From Streptomyces sp. (GTDB lineage Bacteria > Actinomycetota > Actinomycetes > Streptomycetales > Streptomycetaceae): DNA of 53,101 bases. Where the stretch lies: positions 1-53,101 of the forward strand of contig JABFVM010000023.1 in assembly GCA_013362785.1 (NCBI GenBank), in the 5' to 3' direction. Positions 43,219 through 50,910 of this stretch are shown piece after piece (the first letter of the stretch is position 1; every line of letters starts with the position of its first letter). The notes under the pieces were generated by a model. The model did no database searches. It was given only the letters and a program-made list of their open reading frames with translations, and had not been told where the DNA came from. Both the position numbers and the translations under genes were made by a program.

Positions 43219-44172
43219 ATGACCGAGAAGCACACCGAGTACACCGAGCACACCGGGCAGTACGAGGTCGTAGTCGTCGGAGGCGGAGCGGCGGGCCTGT
43301 CCGCAGCCCTGGTCCTGGGCCGCGCCCGGCGCCGCACCCTGGTCGTCGACGCGGGCGAACCACGCAACGCGCCCGCCGCCCATATGCAGGGCTATCTGTC
43401 CCGGGACGGCATGTCCCCGGCCGAGTTCCTGGCCGCCGGACGCGAGGAGATCGCCCGCTACGGCGTCGAGCTGGTCCGGGACCTGGCGGTGGACGTCGAG
43501 CGCGGCGAGGACTTCGCGATCACACTGGCCGGCGGCCGACATGTGCACGCCCGGCGTCTCGTCATCGCCACCGGCCTCAAGGACGAGCTGCCCGAGGTCC
43601 CCGGCGTCGCCGAGCGCTTCGGCAACGACGTCCTGCACTGCCCGTACTGCCACGGCTGGGAGGTCCGCGACCAGGCCTTCGGCGTACTGGCGACCACCCC
43701 GCTGAGCGTGCACCAGGCGCTGATGGTGTCGCAGTGGTCCAAGGACGTGACCTTCTTCCTGCACGAGATCGCCGAGTCCGACCTCTCGGACGACGACCTG
43801 CGCAGACTCGCGGCGGCCGGTGTGAAGGTGGTCTCGGGTGAGGTGGCCGGGCTGCTGACCGAGGACGACCGGCTCACGGGCGTGCGGCTGGCCGACGGCA
43901 CGGTGCACGCACGCGAGGTGCTGTTCGTCGCGCCCCGCGCGGTGCCCCAGACCGGTCTCCTGCAGAAGCTCGGCGCCGACTTCCAGGAGACCCCCTTCGG
44001 CGCATACCCGGTGGTCGACCCGACGGGCCTGACCTCCGTACCGGGCGTCTGGGCGGTCGGCAACGCGATGGGCTTCGCCGAACAGGTCATCAACGCGGCG
44101 GCGGGCGGATACCGAGCGGGGGCTTTCATCAACGGGGAGCTGCTCTTGGCAGACCTCGACGCAACCCCCTAG
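43219..44172 (+). CDS. Thioredoxin-reductase-like FAD oxidoreductase without a recognisable NADPH motif
   Basis: 317 residues from the ATG at 43219 (ggagg 8 nt upstream). The FAD site is VVVGGGAAGLSAALVLGRAR, the redox motif is HCPYCHGWE (CxxC) and the second FAD motif is VWAVGNAMGFAEQVINAAAG. At the place of the NADPH-binding GxGxxA loop it reads GVLATTPLSVHQALMVSQW, which has no glycine motif. Related proteins such as GliT or HlmI make disulfides in natural products or act with other donors. The neighbour XRE-cupin regulator is divergent. Real substrate unknown. Confidence 0.88.
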   Translation: MTEKHTEYTEHTGQYEVVVVGGGAAGLSAALVLGRARRRTLVVDAGEPRNAPAAHMQGYLSRDGMSPAEFLAAGREEIARYGVELVRDLAVDVERGEDFAITLAGGRHVHARRLVIATGLKDELPEVPGVAERFGNDVLHCPYCHGWEVRDQAFGVLATTPLSVHQALMVSQWSKDVTFFLHEIAESDLSDDDLRRLAAAGVKVVSGEVAGLLTEDDRLTGVRLADGTVHAREVLFVAPRAVPQTGLLQKLGADFQETPFGAYPVVDPTGLTSVPGVWAVGNAMGFAEQVINAAAGGYRAGAFINGELLLADLDATP

Positions 44173-44200
44173 GGGCGCGGGGAACTGCGCGACCAGCCAC
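44171..44200. repeat. Interspersed intergenic repeat, copy 1
   Basis: A 30-bp sequence beginning aggggcgcgg and ending gaccagccac, identical to 48104-48133, followed in both places by a similar acccgcag...gaat stretch. The core cgcg-gggaactg-cgcg can fold. It begins inside the stop codon of the flavoprotein gene. I recall this sequence as very common between Streptomyces genes. A shorter inverted piece, cccgcgcccctag, is at 50235-50247. Confidence 0.75.
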
Positions 44201-44271
44201 AACGCACCCGCAGACGAATACGCACCGTTCGCCGGCGTGTAAACCCGCGGAGCACGCCGCACCATGGCTGC

Positions 44272-45810
44272 ATGCTGCTCACCCGCCTGGCCCAGGTCTC
44301 CCAGGAGGTCGCCGCGACCTCGGCACGGTCCCGGAAGATCGCTCTGCTGGCGGAGCTGTTCCGGGACGCCGAGGCGGACGACGTGCCGATCGTGATCCCG
44401 TATCTCGCGGGCCGCCTGCCGCAGGGCCGGCTCGGCATCGGCTGGAAGGTGTTGAGCCACCCGGTCGCCCCGGCCGCCGAGCCGACCCTGACCGTGCGCG
44501 ACGTGGACGCCCGGCTGACGGAGCTCGGCAAGGTGTCCGGTGCCGGATCACAGGCCGAACGGGCCCGGCTGGTCGGCGAGTTGATGGCTGCGGCCACGGA
44601 GGACGAGCAGCGCTTCCTGTTCGGGCTGATCACCGGCGAGGTCCGGCAGGGGGCGCTGGACGCGGTCGCGGTGGAGGGGCTGGCGGTGGCGACCGGGGCG
44701 CCGCCGGCCGACGTACGCCGCGCCGTGATGCTCGCCGGTTCACTCCAGGACGTCGCCCGGGCGCTGCTCGCGGACGGACCGGAGTCGCTGGACCGCTTCC
44801 GGCTCACCGTCGGCCGCCCGGTCCTGCCCATGCTGGCGCACACCGCGTCCTCGGTGTCCGAGGCGGTCGCCAAGCTGGGCGGCTGCGCGGTCGAGGAGAA
44901 ACTGGACGGCATCCGGGTCCAGGTCCACCGCGAGGGCGACACGGTACGCATCTACACCCGCACCCTGGACGACATCACCGACCGGCTGCCCGAACTGACC
45001 TCGGCCGCCCTGGAGTTGAGGGGCGAGCGCTTCATCCTGGACGGCGAGGTCATCGCCTTCGACGACGCGGGCCGCCCCCGCTCCTTCCAGGAGACCGCCG
45101 GCCGCGTCGGCTCCCGGGTGGACGTGGCGACGGCGGCCGAGGAGGTCCCCGTCTCCCCCGTCTTCTTCGACGCCCTGTCCGTGGACGGCCGCGACCTGCT
45201 CGACCTGCCCTTCGCCGACCGGCACGCGGAACTGGCCCGGCTGATCCCCGAGCCGATGCGGGTGCGCCGCACGCTGGTGGCCGGTCCCGAGGACCTCGCC
45301 CGGGCGGAGGAATTCCTCGCCGAGACCCTCGGGCGCGGCCATGAGGGCGTCGTCGTCAAAGCCCTCGACGCCCCTTACAGCGCGGGCCGGCGCGGCGCCT
45401 CCTGGCTCAAGGTCAAGCCCGTCCACACCCTCGACCTGGTGGTGCTGGCCGCCGAATGGGGCCACGGTCGCAGAACCGGCAAGCTGTCCAACCTCCACCT
45501 GGGGGCACGCACGGCCGACGGCGGCTTCGCGATGCTCGGCAAGACCTTCAAGGGCATGACCGACGCGATGCTGACCTGGCAGACCGAGCGGCTCCAGGAG
45601 CTGGCCGTCGAGACCGGCGACTGGGTGGTGACCGTACGCCCCGAGCTCGTCGTGGAGATCGCCTACGACGGCCTCCAGCGCTCCACCCGCTACCCGGCCG
45701 GCGTCACCCTCCGCTTCGCCCGCGTGGTCCGCTACCGCGAGGACAAGCGGCCCGAGGAGGCCGACACGGTCGAGACGCTGCTGGCCGCCCACCCGGAGGT
45801 GAAGCCGTGA
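44272..45810 (+). CDS. ATP-dependent DNA ligase (LigB type)
   Basis: 512 residues, in the archaeal/LigB class. N-terminal DNA-binding domain to about residue 190, adenylation domain with the nucleotidyl-lysine motif EEKLDGIRVQ (K210), FILDGEVIAFD (motif III region), EGVVVKALDAPY (motif IV) and SWLKVKP (motif V), then an OB-fold domain. It seals nicks using ATP and is accessory to the NAD-dependent LigA in actinobacteria. The start at 44272 has no convincing ribosome binding site. The Nudix gene follows after 16 bp. Confidence 0.94.
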   Translation: MLLTRLAQVSQEVAATSARSRKIALLAELFRDAEADDVPIVIPYLAGRLPQGRLGIGWKVLSHPVAPAAEPTLTVRDVDARLTELGKVSGAGSQAERARLVGELMAAATEDEQRFLFGLITGEVRQGALDAVAVEGLAVATGAPPADVRRAVMLAGSLQDVARALLADGPESLDRFRLTVGRPVLPMLAHTASSVSEAVAKLGGCAVEEKLDGIRVQVHREGDTVRIYTRTLDDITDRLPELTSAALELRGERFILDGEVIAFDDAGRPRSFQETAGRVGSRVDVATAAEEVPVSPVFFDALSVDGRDLLDLPFADRHAELARLIPEPMRVRRTLVAGPEDLARAEEFLAETLGRGHEGVVVKALDAPYSAGRRGASWLKVKPVHTLDLVVLAAEWGHGRRTGKLSNLHLGARTADGGFAMLGKTFKGMTDAMLTWQTERLQELAVETGDWVVTVRPELVVEIAYDGLQRSTRYPAGVTLRFARVVRYREDKRPEEADTVETLLAAHPEVKP

Positions 45811-45826
45811 CCGCGAGGAGGACACC

Positions 45827-46300
45827 GTGAGCGCGTCCCGCGAGAAGCGCAGTGCGGGCCTGCTGCTCTTCCGCCGCACCGACGACGGTCTGGAAGTGCT
45901 GCTCGGCCATATGGGCGGCCCGTTCTTCGCCAAGCGCGAGGCCGGGGCGTGGACGGTCCCGAAGGGCGAGTACGAACCCGACGAGCCGGCCTGGGACGCG
46001 GCCCGCCGTGAGTTCCAGGAGGAGCTCGGGCTGCCGCCGCCCGACGGGAAGGCCGTACCGCTCGGCGAGGTCCGGCAGACAGGCGGCAAGATCGTCACGG
46101 CATGGGCGATCGAGGCCGACCTCGACCCGGCGACGGTGGTCCCGGGCACCTTCCGGATGGAGTGGCCGCCGCACTCGGGCCGGACACGGGAGTTCCCGGA
46201 GCTGGACCGGGTGGAATGGCTGGCCGTCGCCAGGGCCCGGGAGCTCGTCGTCAAGGCCCAGGCCGCGTTTCTCGACCGGCTGGCGGAGCACTCGGTCTGA
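45827..46300 (+). CDS. Nudix hydrolase
   Basis: 157 residues from the GTG at 45827, with aggagg 5 nt upstream. The Nudix box GX5EX7REX2EEXG is complete: GEYEPDEPAWDAARREFQEE-LG. Nearby WTVPKGEYEPDE and MEWPPHSGRTREFPELDRVE resemble the bacterial Ap4A-type or NUDIX-family hydrolases often found next to ATP-dependent ligases. It probably hydrolyses a nucleoside diphosphate-linked compound; the substrate cannot be read. Same operon as the ligase. Confidence 0.92.
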   Translation: MSASREKRSAGLLLFRRTDDGLEVLLGHMGGPFFAKREAGAWTVPKGEYEPDEPAWDAARREFQEELGLPPPDGKAVPLGEVRQTGGKIVTAWAIEADLDPATVVPGTFRMEWPPHSGRTREFPELDRVEWLAVARARELVVKAQAAFLDRLAEHSV

Positions 46301-46377
46301 GCGGCCGTACACGCGTTGCGGTACCCACCGCCGCGCGGGAAGGTCGAAGCACAAGCCCGCTCCCAGGAGGTTCAGGG

Positions 46378-47772
46378 ATGCCCATCGCAACGGTGAATCC
46401 GGCCAACGGCGAGACGCTGAAGACGTACGAGGCCATGGGTACCGAGGAGATCGAGCGCCGGCTCCAGCTCGCCGAGGCCACGTTCCGTACTTATCGGGCG
46501 ACGAGCTTCGTCGACCGCGGTCGCCTGCTGCTCCAGGCCGCGAATCTCCTGGAAGAGGACCAGCAGGACGTCGCCCGGACGATGACCACCGAGATGGGCA
46601 AGCCCATCAAGCAGGCGCGCGCCGAGGTCGCCAAGTGCGCCAAGGCGATGCGCTGGTACGCCGACCACGCCGAGGAGCTGCTCGCCGACGAGGAGCCGGG
46701 CGAGTCCGACGTGAAGGACTCGGGCGCGTCGCGGGTGCGGGTGCGGTACCGGCCGCTGGGGCCGGTGCTCGCGGTGATGCCGTGGAACTTCCCCCTCTGG
46801 CAGGTCGTCCGCTTCGCGGCCCCGGCGCTGATGGCGGGCAACGTCGGCCTGCTGAAGCACGCCTCGAACGTCCCCCAGACCGCGCTCTACATCGAGGACC
46901 TGTTCCATCGCGCGGGCTACCCCGAGGGCTGCTTCCAGACCCTGCTCATCGGCTCCGGGCAGGTCGACGAGGTGCTGCGCGACGAGCGGGTCAGGGCGGC
47001 CACGCTGACCGGCAGCGAGCCCGCGGGCCGCGCGGTCGCCTCCACCGCCGGGGAGATGATCAAGAAGACGGTGCTGGAGCTCGGCGGCAGCGACCCGTAC
47101 GTCGTGATGCCGTCGGCCGACGTCGACCGCGCCGCCCAGATCGCGGTGACCGCGCGGGTGCAGAACACCGGGCAGTCGTGCATCGCCGCGAAGCGGTTCA
47201 TCGTGCACACGGACGTCTACGACGCCTTCGCCGAACGCTTCGTCGAGGGCATGAAGGCACTGGTGGTCGGCGATCCGATGCAGGAGGAGACGGACGTCGG
47301 GCCGCTGTCGAGCGAGAACGGGCGGGCCGACCTGGAGGAACTGGTCGACGACGCCCGGCGCAGCGGAGCGGACGTGCTGTGCGGCGGTCACCAGCTGCGC
47401 CGTCCCGAGCTGCCTGGCTGGTACTACGCGCCGACCGTCCTCGCCGGCATCACCCGTGAGATGCGGATCCATCGGGAGGAGGCGTTCGGGCCGGTCGCCA
47501 CGCTGTACCGGGCGGGTGACCTGGACGAGGCGGTGCTCATCGCCAACGACTCGCTGTTCGGTCTGAGTTCCAACGTGTGGACGCGGGACGAGGCGGAGGT
47601 GGACCGGTTCGTCCGGGATCTGGAGGCCGGGAGCGTGTTCGTGAACGGGATGACGGCGTCCCATCCGGCGTTCCCGTTCGGCGGAGTGAAGCGGTCCGGA
47701 TTCGGCCGTGAGCTGTCCGGGCACGGAATCCGGGAGTTCTGCAACATCACCACCGTTTGGCACGGTGCGTGA
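46378..47772 (+). CDS. gabD: NADP-dependent succinate-semialdehyde dehydrogenase
   Basis: 464 residues from the ATG at 46378, with aggagg 8 nt upstream. The start MPIATVNPANGETLKTYEAM, VMPWNFPLWQVVRFAAPALM, E234 in LELGGSDPY and catalytic C268 in NTGQSCIAAKRF match the short GabD form of actinobacteria. It oxidises succinate semialdehyde to succinate in 4-aminobutyrate breakdown; related aldehydes are possible. It lies 77 bp after the Nudix gene. No other gene of the 4-aminobutyrate route is present. Confidence 0.9.
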   Translation: MPIATVNPANGETLKTYEAMGTEEIERRLQLAEATFRTYRATSFVDRGRLLLQAANLLEEDQQDVARTMTTEMGKPIKQARAEVAKCAKAMRWYADHAEELLADEEPGESDVKDSGASRVRVRYRPLGPVLAVMPWNFPLWQVVRFAAPALMAGNVGLLKHASNVPQTALYIEDLFHRAGYPEGCFQTLLIGSGQVDEVLRDERVRAATLTGSEPAGRAVASTAGEMIKKTVLELGGSDPYVVMPSADVDRAAQIAVTARVQNTGQSCIAAKRFIVHTDVYDAFAERFVEGMKALVVGDPMQEETDVGPLSSENGRADLEELVDDARRSGADVLCGGHQLRRPELPGWYYAPTVLAGITREMRIHREEAFGPVATLYRAGDLDEAVLIANDSLFGLSSNVWTRDEAEVDRFVRDLEAGSVFVNGMTASHPAFPFGGVKRSGFGRELSGHGIREFCNITTVWHGA

Positions 47773-47784
47773 GCGCCGCGCGAC

Positions 47785-47790
47785 TACGAT
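47785..47790 (+). promoter_or_regulatory. -10 element for a leaderless transcript
   Basis: TACGAT ends 7 nt before the GTG at 47798, which has no ribosome binding site; transcription would start at or next to the start codon. No good -35 is visible. Confidence 0.35.
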
Positions 47791-47797
47791 CCCGGGT

Positions 47798-48034
47798 GTG
47801 AACCGCGAAGTTACTCTGCCGCTGATCGTCGATGACCGGGGGACGTTGCAGGTCGCTGCCGCCGATGTGAGCAAGCTGCTGCGTACCGTGGGTGGTCGGT
47901 GGCTGCACCTGGTCGAGGCCGGGGAGGACGGGCTCGACGAGGACACGGTGGCCGCGCTGACCATCGAGCTGGCGAAGCTCGCGGATCGTATCGACGTGGC
48001 GTGCATCGCGCACAGCAGCGGGGGTGCGCCGTAG
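47798..48034 (+). CDS. DUF6213-like small conserved protein
   Basis: 78 residues from the GTG at 47798 (VNREVTLPLIVDDRGTLQVA). The frame is open upstream, but that part is a shadow of gabD. The composition (LLRTVGGRWLHLVEAGEDGL, then AKLADRIDVACIAHSSGG) matches small cytosolic proteins conserved in Streptomyces that I recall as DUF6213; no function is known. Probable leaderless translation. Confidence 0.7.
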   Translation: MNREVTLPLIVDDRGTLQVAAADVSKLLRTVGGRWLHLVEAGEDGLDEDTVAALTIELAKLADRIDVACIAHSSGGAP

Positions 48035-48103
48035 AGCTCCGGTTCATTGCCGCCCCCAGGGCGTAGATCCTCGCAGCGTTACTCGGGTGCGGTGGACGCC
48101 GCC

Positions 48104-48133
48104 AGGGGCGCGGGGAACTGCGCGACCAGCCAC
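48104..48133. repeat. Interspersed intergenic repeat, copy 2
   Basis: Identical over 30 bp to 44171-44200. It lies between the convergent ends of the DUF6213-like gene and the acyl-CoA dehydrogenase, where a bidirectional terminator role would make sense. Confidence 0.75.
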
Positions 48134-48174
48134 GTCAAACCCGCAGACCGAATCGCGCAGAACCCCCGACGGCG

Positions 48175-49401
48175 CTACCGGATCGGCATACCCGCCAACG
48201 TACGGGCAATCACCAGCCGCTGGATCTCGCTCGTCCCCTCGAAGATCGTGTAGATGGCGCTGTCCCGGTGCATCCGCTCCACGGGGTACTCCCGCGTGTA
48301 ACCGTTACCGCCCAGGATCTGTATCGCCTGCGCCGTGACCTTCTTCGCCGTCTCGCTCGCGTACAGCTTCGACATCGACCCCTCGGCCGCGGTGAACGGC
48401 TTCCCGTTGACCGCCATCCAGGACGCACGCCACACCAGCAGCCGCGCCGCGTCGATCTGCGTCCGCATGTCGGCGAGCTCGAAGGCGACACCCTGGTTGT
48501 CGATGATCGGCCGGCCGAACTGCTCACGCGTCTTCGCGTAGTCGAGGGCGACCTCGTACGCGGCACGGGCGGTGCCGACGGCCATCGCTCCGACGGCCGG
48601 CCGCGAAGCCTCGAACGTGGCCATCGCCGCGTTCTTCACCCGCTCACCCCCGGCCTTGGCCCGCTCGCGCGCCCGCGCCAGCCGCTCGTCCAGCTTCGCC
48701 TTGCCGCCCAGCAGGCAGGAGCCCGGCACGCGCACCTGGTCGAGGATGACCTCGGCGGTGTGCGAGGCACGGATGCCGTGCTTCTTGAACTTCTGGCCCT
48801 GGGACAGCCCCGGCGTGCCCGGCGGGATGATGAAGGAGGCGTGCCCCTTGGAGCCCAGGTCCGGGTCGACGACCGCGACGACCACATGGACGTTGGCGAT
48901 GCCGCCGTTGGTCGCCCAGGTCTTCGTGCCGTTGATCACCCACTCGTCCTTGGCCTCGTCGTACACCGCACGGGTCCGCATCGAGGCCACGTCGGAGCCG
49001 GCGTCGGGCTCCGAGGAGCAGAACGCGGCGAGCTTGACGTCATTGGCGTCGCCGTACATCTGGGGGACCCAGGTGCCGATCTGCTCCTCGGTGCCGTTGG
49101 CGAGGACGCCGACGGCCGCGAGGCCGGTGCCGACGATGGACAGGGCGATGCCCGCGTCACCCCAGAACAGTTCCTCCATCGCCATGGGGATGCCGAGTCC
49201 GGTCGGGTCGAAGTACTGCTGGGCGTAGAAGTCGAGCGAGTAGATGCCGACCTTCGCGGCCTCCTGGATGACCGGCCAGGGAGTCTCCTCACGCTCGTCC
49301 CATTCGGCGGCCGCGGGGCGGATCACATCGGCGGCGAAGCCGTGCAGCCAGTCGCGGACTTCCTTCTGTTCGTCGTTGAGCTCCATGGTGAACTCGGCCA
49401 T
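48175..49401 (-). CDS. Acyl-CoA dehydrogenase
   Basis: 408 residues, complete. It has AAFCSSEPDAGSDVASMRTR and WVINGTKTWATNGGIANVHV in the FAD/substrate domain, RPIIDNQGVAFELADMRTQI, and IFEGTSEIQRLVIARTLAG with the catalytic Glu typical of short/medium-chain enzymes. The ribosome binding site ggagggg is just before the ATG. It is divergent from a TetR gene with palindromes between them, so repression by that TetR with acyl-CoA as inducer is likely. Confidence 0.94.
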   Translation of the reverse strand: MAEFTMELNDEQKEVRDWLHGFAADVIRPAAAEWDEREETPWPVIQEAAKVGIYSLDFYAQQYFDPTGLGIPMAMEELFWGDAGIALSIVGTGLAAVGVLANGTEEQIGTWVPQMYGDANDVKLAAFCSSEPDAGSDVASMRTRAVYDEAKDEWVINGTKTWATNGGIANVHVVVAVVDPDLGSKGHASFIIPPGTPGLSQGQKFKKHGIRASHTAEVILDQVRVPGSCLLGGKAKLDERLARARERAKAGGERVKNAAMATFEASRPAVGAMAVGTARAAYEVALDYAKTREQFGRPIIDNQGVAFELADMRTQIDAARLLVWRASWMAVNGKPFTAAEGSMSKLYASETAKKVTAQAIQILGGNGYTREYPVERMHRDSAIYTIFEGTSEIQRLVIARTLAGMPIR

Positions 49402-49442
49402 GTCCCCTCCAGCGGCGTACGTGCATGGCTTCGCGCATGCTT

Positions 49443-49484
49443 GTTACTTGCGGTAACCCTAGTTTGTTACCCGTCGGTAGGTAA
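49443..49484. promoter_or_regulatory. Two TetR-type operators between acyl-CoA dehydrogenase and tetR
   Basis: GTTAC-TTGCG-GTAAC (49443-49457) is a perfect dyad. TTACC (49467-49471) and GGTAA (49480-49484) frame a second one, with TACC-CGTC-GGTA nested inside. Both are in the divergent gap and share the TTAC/GTAA half-site. Confidence 0.6.
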
Positions 49485-49586
49485 AGTCAACTCCCGATGC
49501 CTCGTCGGCAGCCCGTTCGATGAACAGGGCCGGATGAGTGTTAGTTTGCGCAGGCGTCATCGAAACAGCACGGGTGGGGAGAGCTC

Positions 49587-50231
49587 ATGGACACCACGCA
49601 GCGGACCGATCAGCAGAAGTCGGCCGACCGACGTCGGCGCGAGCTGCTGGAGGCCGCCGACAGGGTGGTGCTGCGCGACGGCCCACAGGCTTCGATGAAC
49701 GCGATCGCGGCGGAGGCCGGCATCACGAAGCCGATTCTGTACCGGCACTTCGGCGACAAGGGCGGACTCTACGCGGCGCTCGCCAAGAGACACACGGATG
49801 CGCTGCTGGACTCGCTGCGGGCCGCGCTGGACGCTCCCGCGGACCGGCGTGAGCGCGTCGAGGCCACGCTGGACACCTACCTCGCCGCCATCGAGGTGCG
49901 GCCCCAGGTGTACCGCTTCCTGATGCATCCGGCGGAGGCCGGGCAGGCCGGGGACCAGGGGTTCGACGTCGGCAAGCACTCAGCGCCGTTGCTCCGCAGG
50001 ATGGGCGAGGAGCTGGCGACCGTCATCGAGGAGCGGTTGGACCTCGGTCCCGGCAGTCAGCAGCTGGCCCGGGTGTGGGGGCACGGGATCGTCGGGATGA
50101 TGCATGCCGCCGGGGACTGGTGGCTCGGCGAACGGCCGTGCACGCGTGCGGAGTTGGTACGCAGTCTGGCCGACCTGCTGTGGGGGCGGCTCGCCGCGGC
50201 CGGGGACAAGATCGGCGGTCCGGGTTTCTGA
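49587..50231 (+). CDS. TetR-family repressor
   Basis: 214 residues. N-terminal helix-turn-helix MNAIAAEAGITKPILYRHFG at about residues 38-57 and a C-terminal helical ligand domain (DTYLAAIEVRPQVYRFLMHP, WWLGERPCTRAELVRSLADL). gggga precedes the ATG at 49587. The neighbour across the operators is an acyl-CoA dehydrogenase, so it most likely senses acyl-CoA esters. It converges on the peptide deformylase gene with a 12-bp gap. Confidence 0.93.
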   Translation: MDTTQRTDQQKSADRRRRELLEAADRVVLRDGPQASMNAIAAEAGITKPILYRHFGDKGGLYAALAKRHTDALLDSLRAALDAPADRRERVEATLDTYLAAIEVRPQVYRFLMHPAEAGQAGDQGFDVGKHSAPLLRRMGEELATVIEERLDLGPGSQQLARVWGHGIVGMMHAAGDWWLGERPCTRAELVRSLADLLWGRLAAAGDKIGGPGF

Positions 50232-50243
50232 CCGCCCGCGCCC

Positions 50244-50798
50244 CTAGCTGGGCAGCGGCGAGCGGTGCCAAGAAGCTCGGGCCACCTGGCGCATGAGGCG
50301 GCGGTGTCGCCAGCCGCTCACACGGTCCGCGTACACCTTCCCCTCCAGGTGGTCGCACTCGTGCTGCAGGCAGCGCGCGAAGAAACCCGTCCCGTGAATC
50401 GTCACCGGCTCCCCCGTCACCGTGAATCCCTCGACCACCGCATGGTCGTACCGCTCCGTCCCTGCCTCCAGGCCGGGCAGGGACAGACAGCCCTCCGGCC
50501 CTCGGAGCACCACCCCGTCCGCCTCCACCAGCCTCGGGTTCACCACATGCCCGAGGTGGCGGACCTCCTCGTCGTCGGGGCAGTCGTAGACGAACACCCG
50601 TAGCGGCTCCCCCACCTGGTTCGCGGCGAGGCCGACGCCCTGCGCGGCGTACATCGTGGCGAACAAGTCCTCCACGAGGGCTTCGAGTTTCGGTCCGAAG
50701 TCGGTCACCTCGCGGCAGGGCTCGTGCAACAGGGGAGCACCGTGCAGAGTGAGAGGCCGGACACGCCCGCGGGTGCCCGGAATGGAGCCGTTACGCAT
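50244..50798 (-). CDS. def: Peptide deformylase
   Basis: 184 residues. It removes the formyl group from new proteins. All three family motifs are present: GVGLAANQ, EGCLSLPG (metal Cys) and QHECDHLEG (two metal His and catalytic Glu). The C-terminal tail after the last motif is basic (SGWRHRRLMRQVARASWHRS). Actinobacteria often have more than one copy, so this need not be the main enzyme. The ribosome binding site is weak. Confidence 0.95.
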   Translation of the reverse strand: MRNGSIPGTRGRVRPLTLHGAPLLHEPCREVTDFGPKLEALVEDLFATMYAAQGVGLAANQVGEPLRVFVYDCPDDEEVRHLGHVVNPRLVEADGVVLRGPEGCLSLPGLEAGTERYDHAVVEGFTVTGEPVTIHGTGFFARCLQHECDHLEGKVYADRVSGWRHRRLMRQVARASWHRSPLPS

Positions 50799-50910
50799 GG
50801 CGGCAAGGGTACGGCGATTCGGGAGTGCGAATGGATCTCGATAGGCTGACCACCACCACGTTGCCGTAGGGCTTCAGGCGCGGCGCGTACGCAAGGAGGA
50901 TCGAGAACTG

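Noticed and set aside
43138..44460. Minus-strand 440-codon frame over the flavoprotein gene
   Set aside because: Shadow of the FAD oxidoreductase frame; no motif.
44272..46300. Non-homologous end-joining module (Ku, LigD)
   Set aside because: The ligase lacks polymerase and nuclease domains and no Ku gene is adjacent; it is a LigB-type ligase with a Nudix neighbour.
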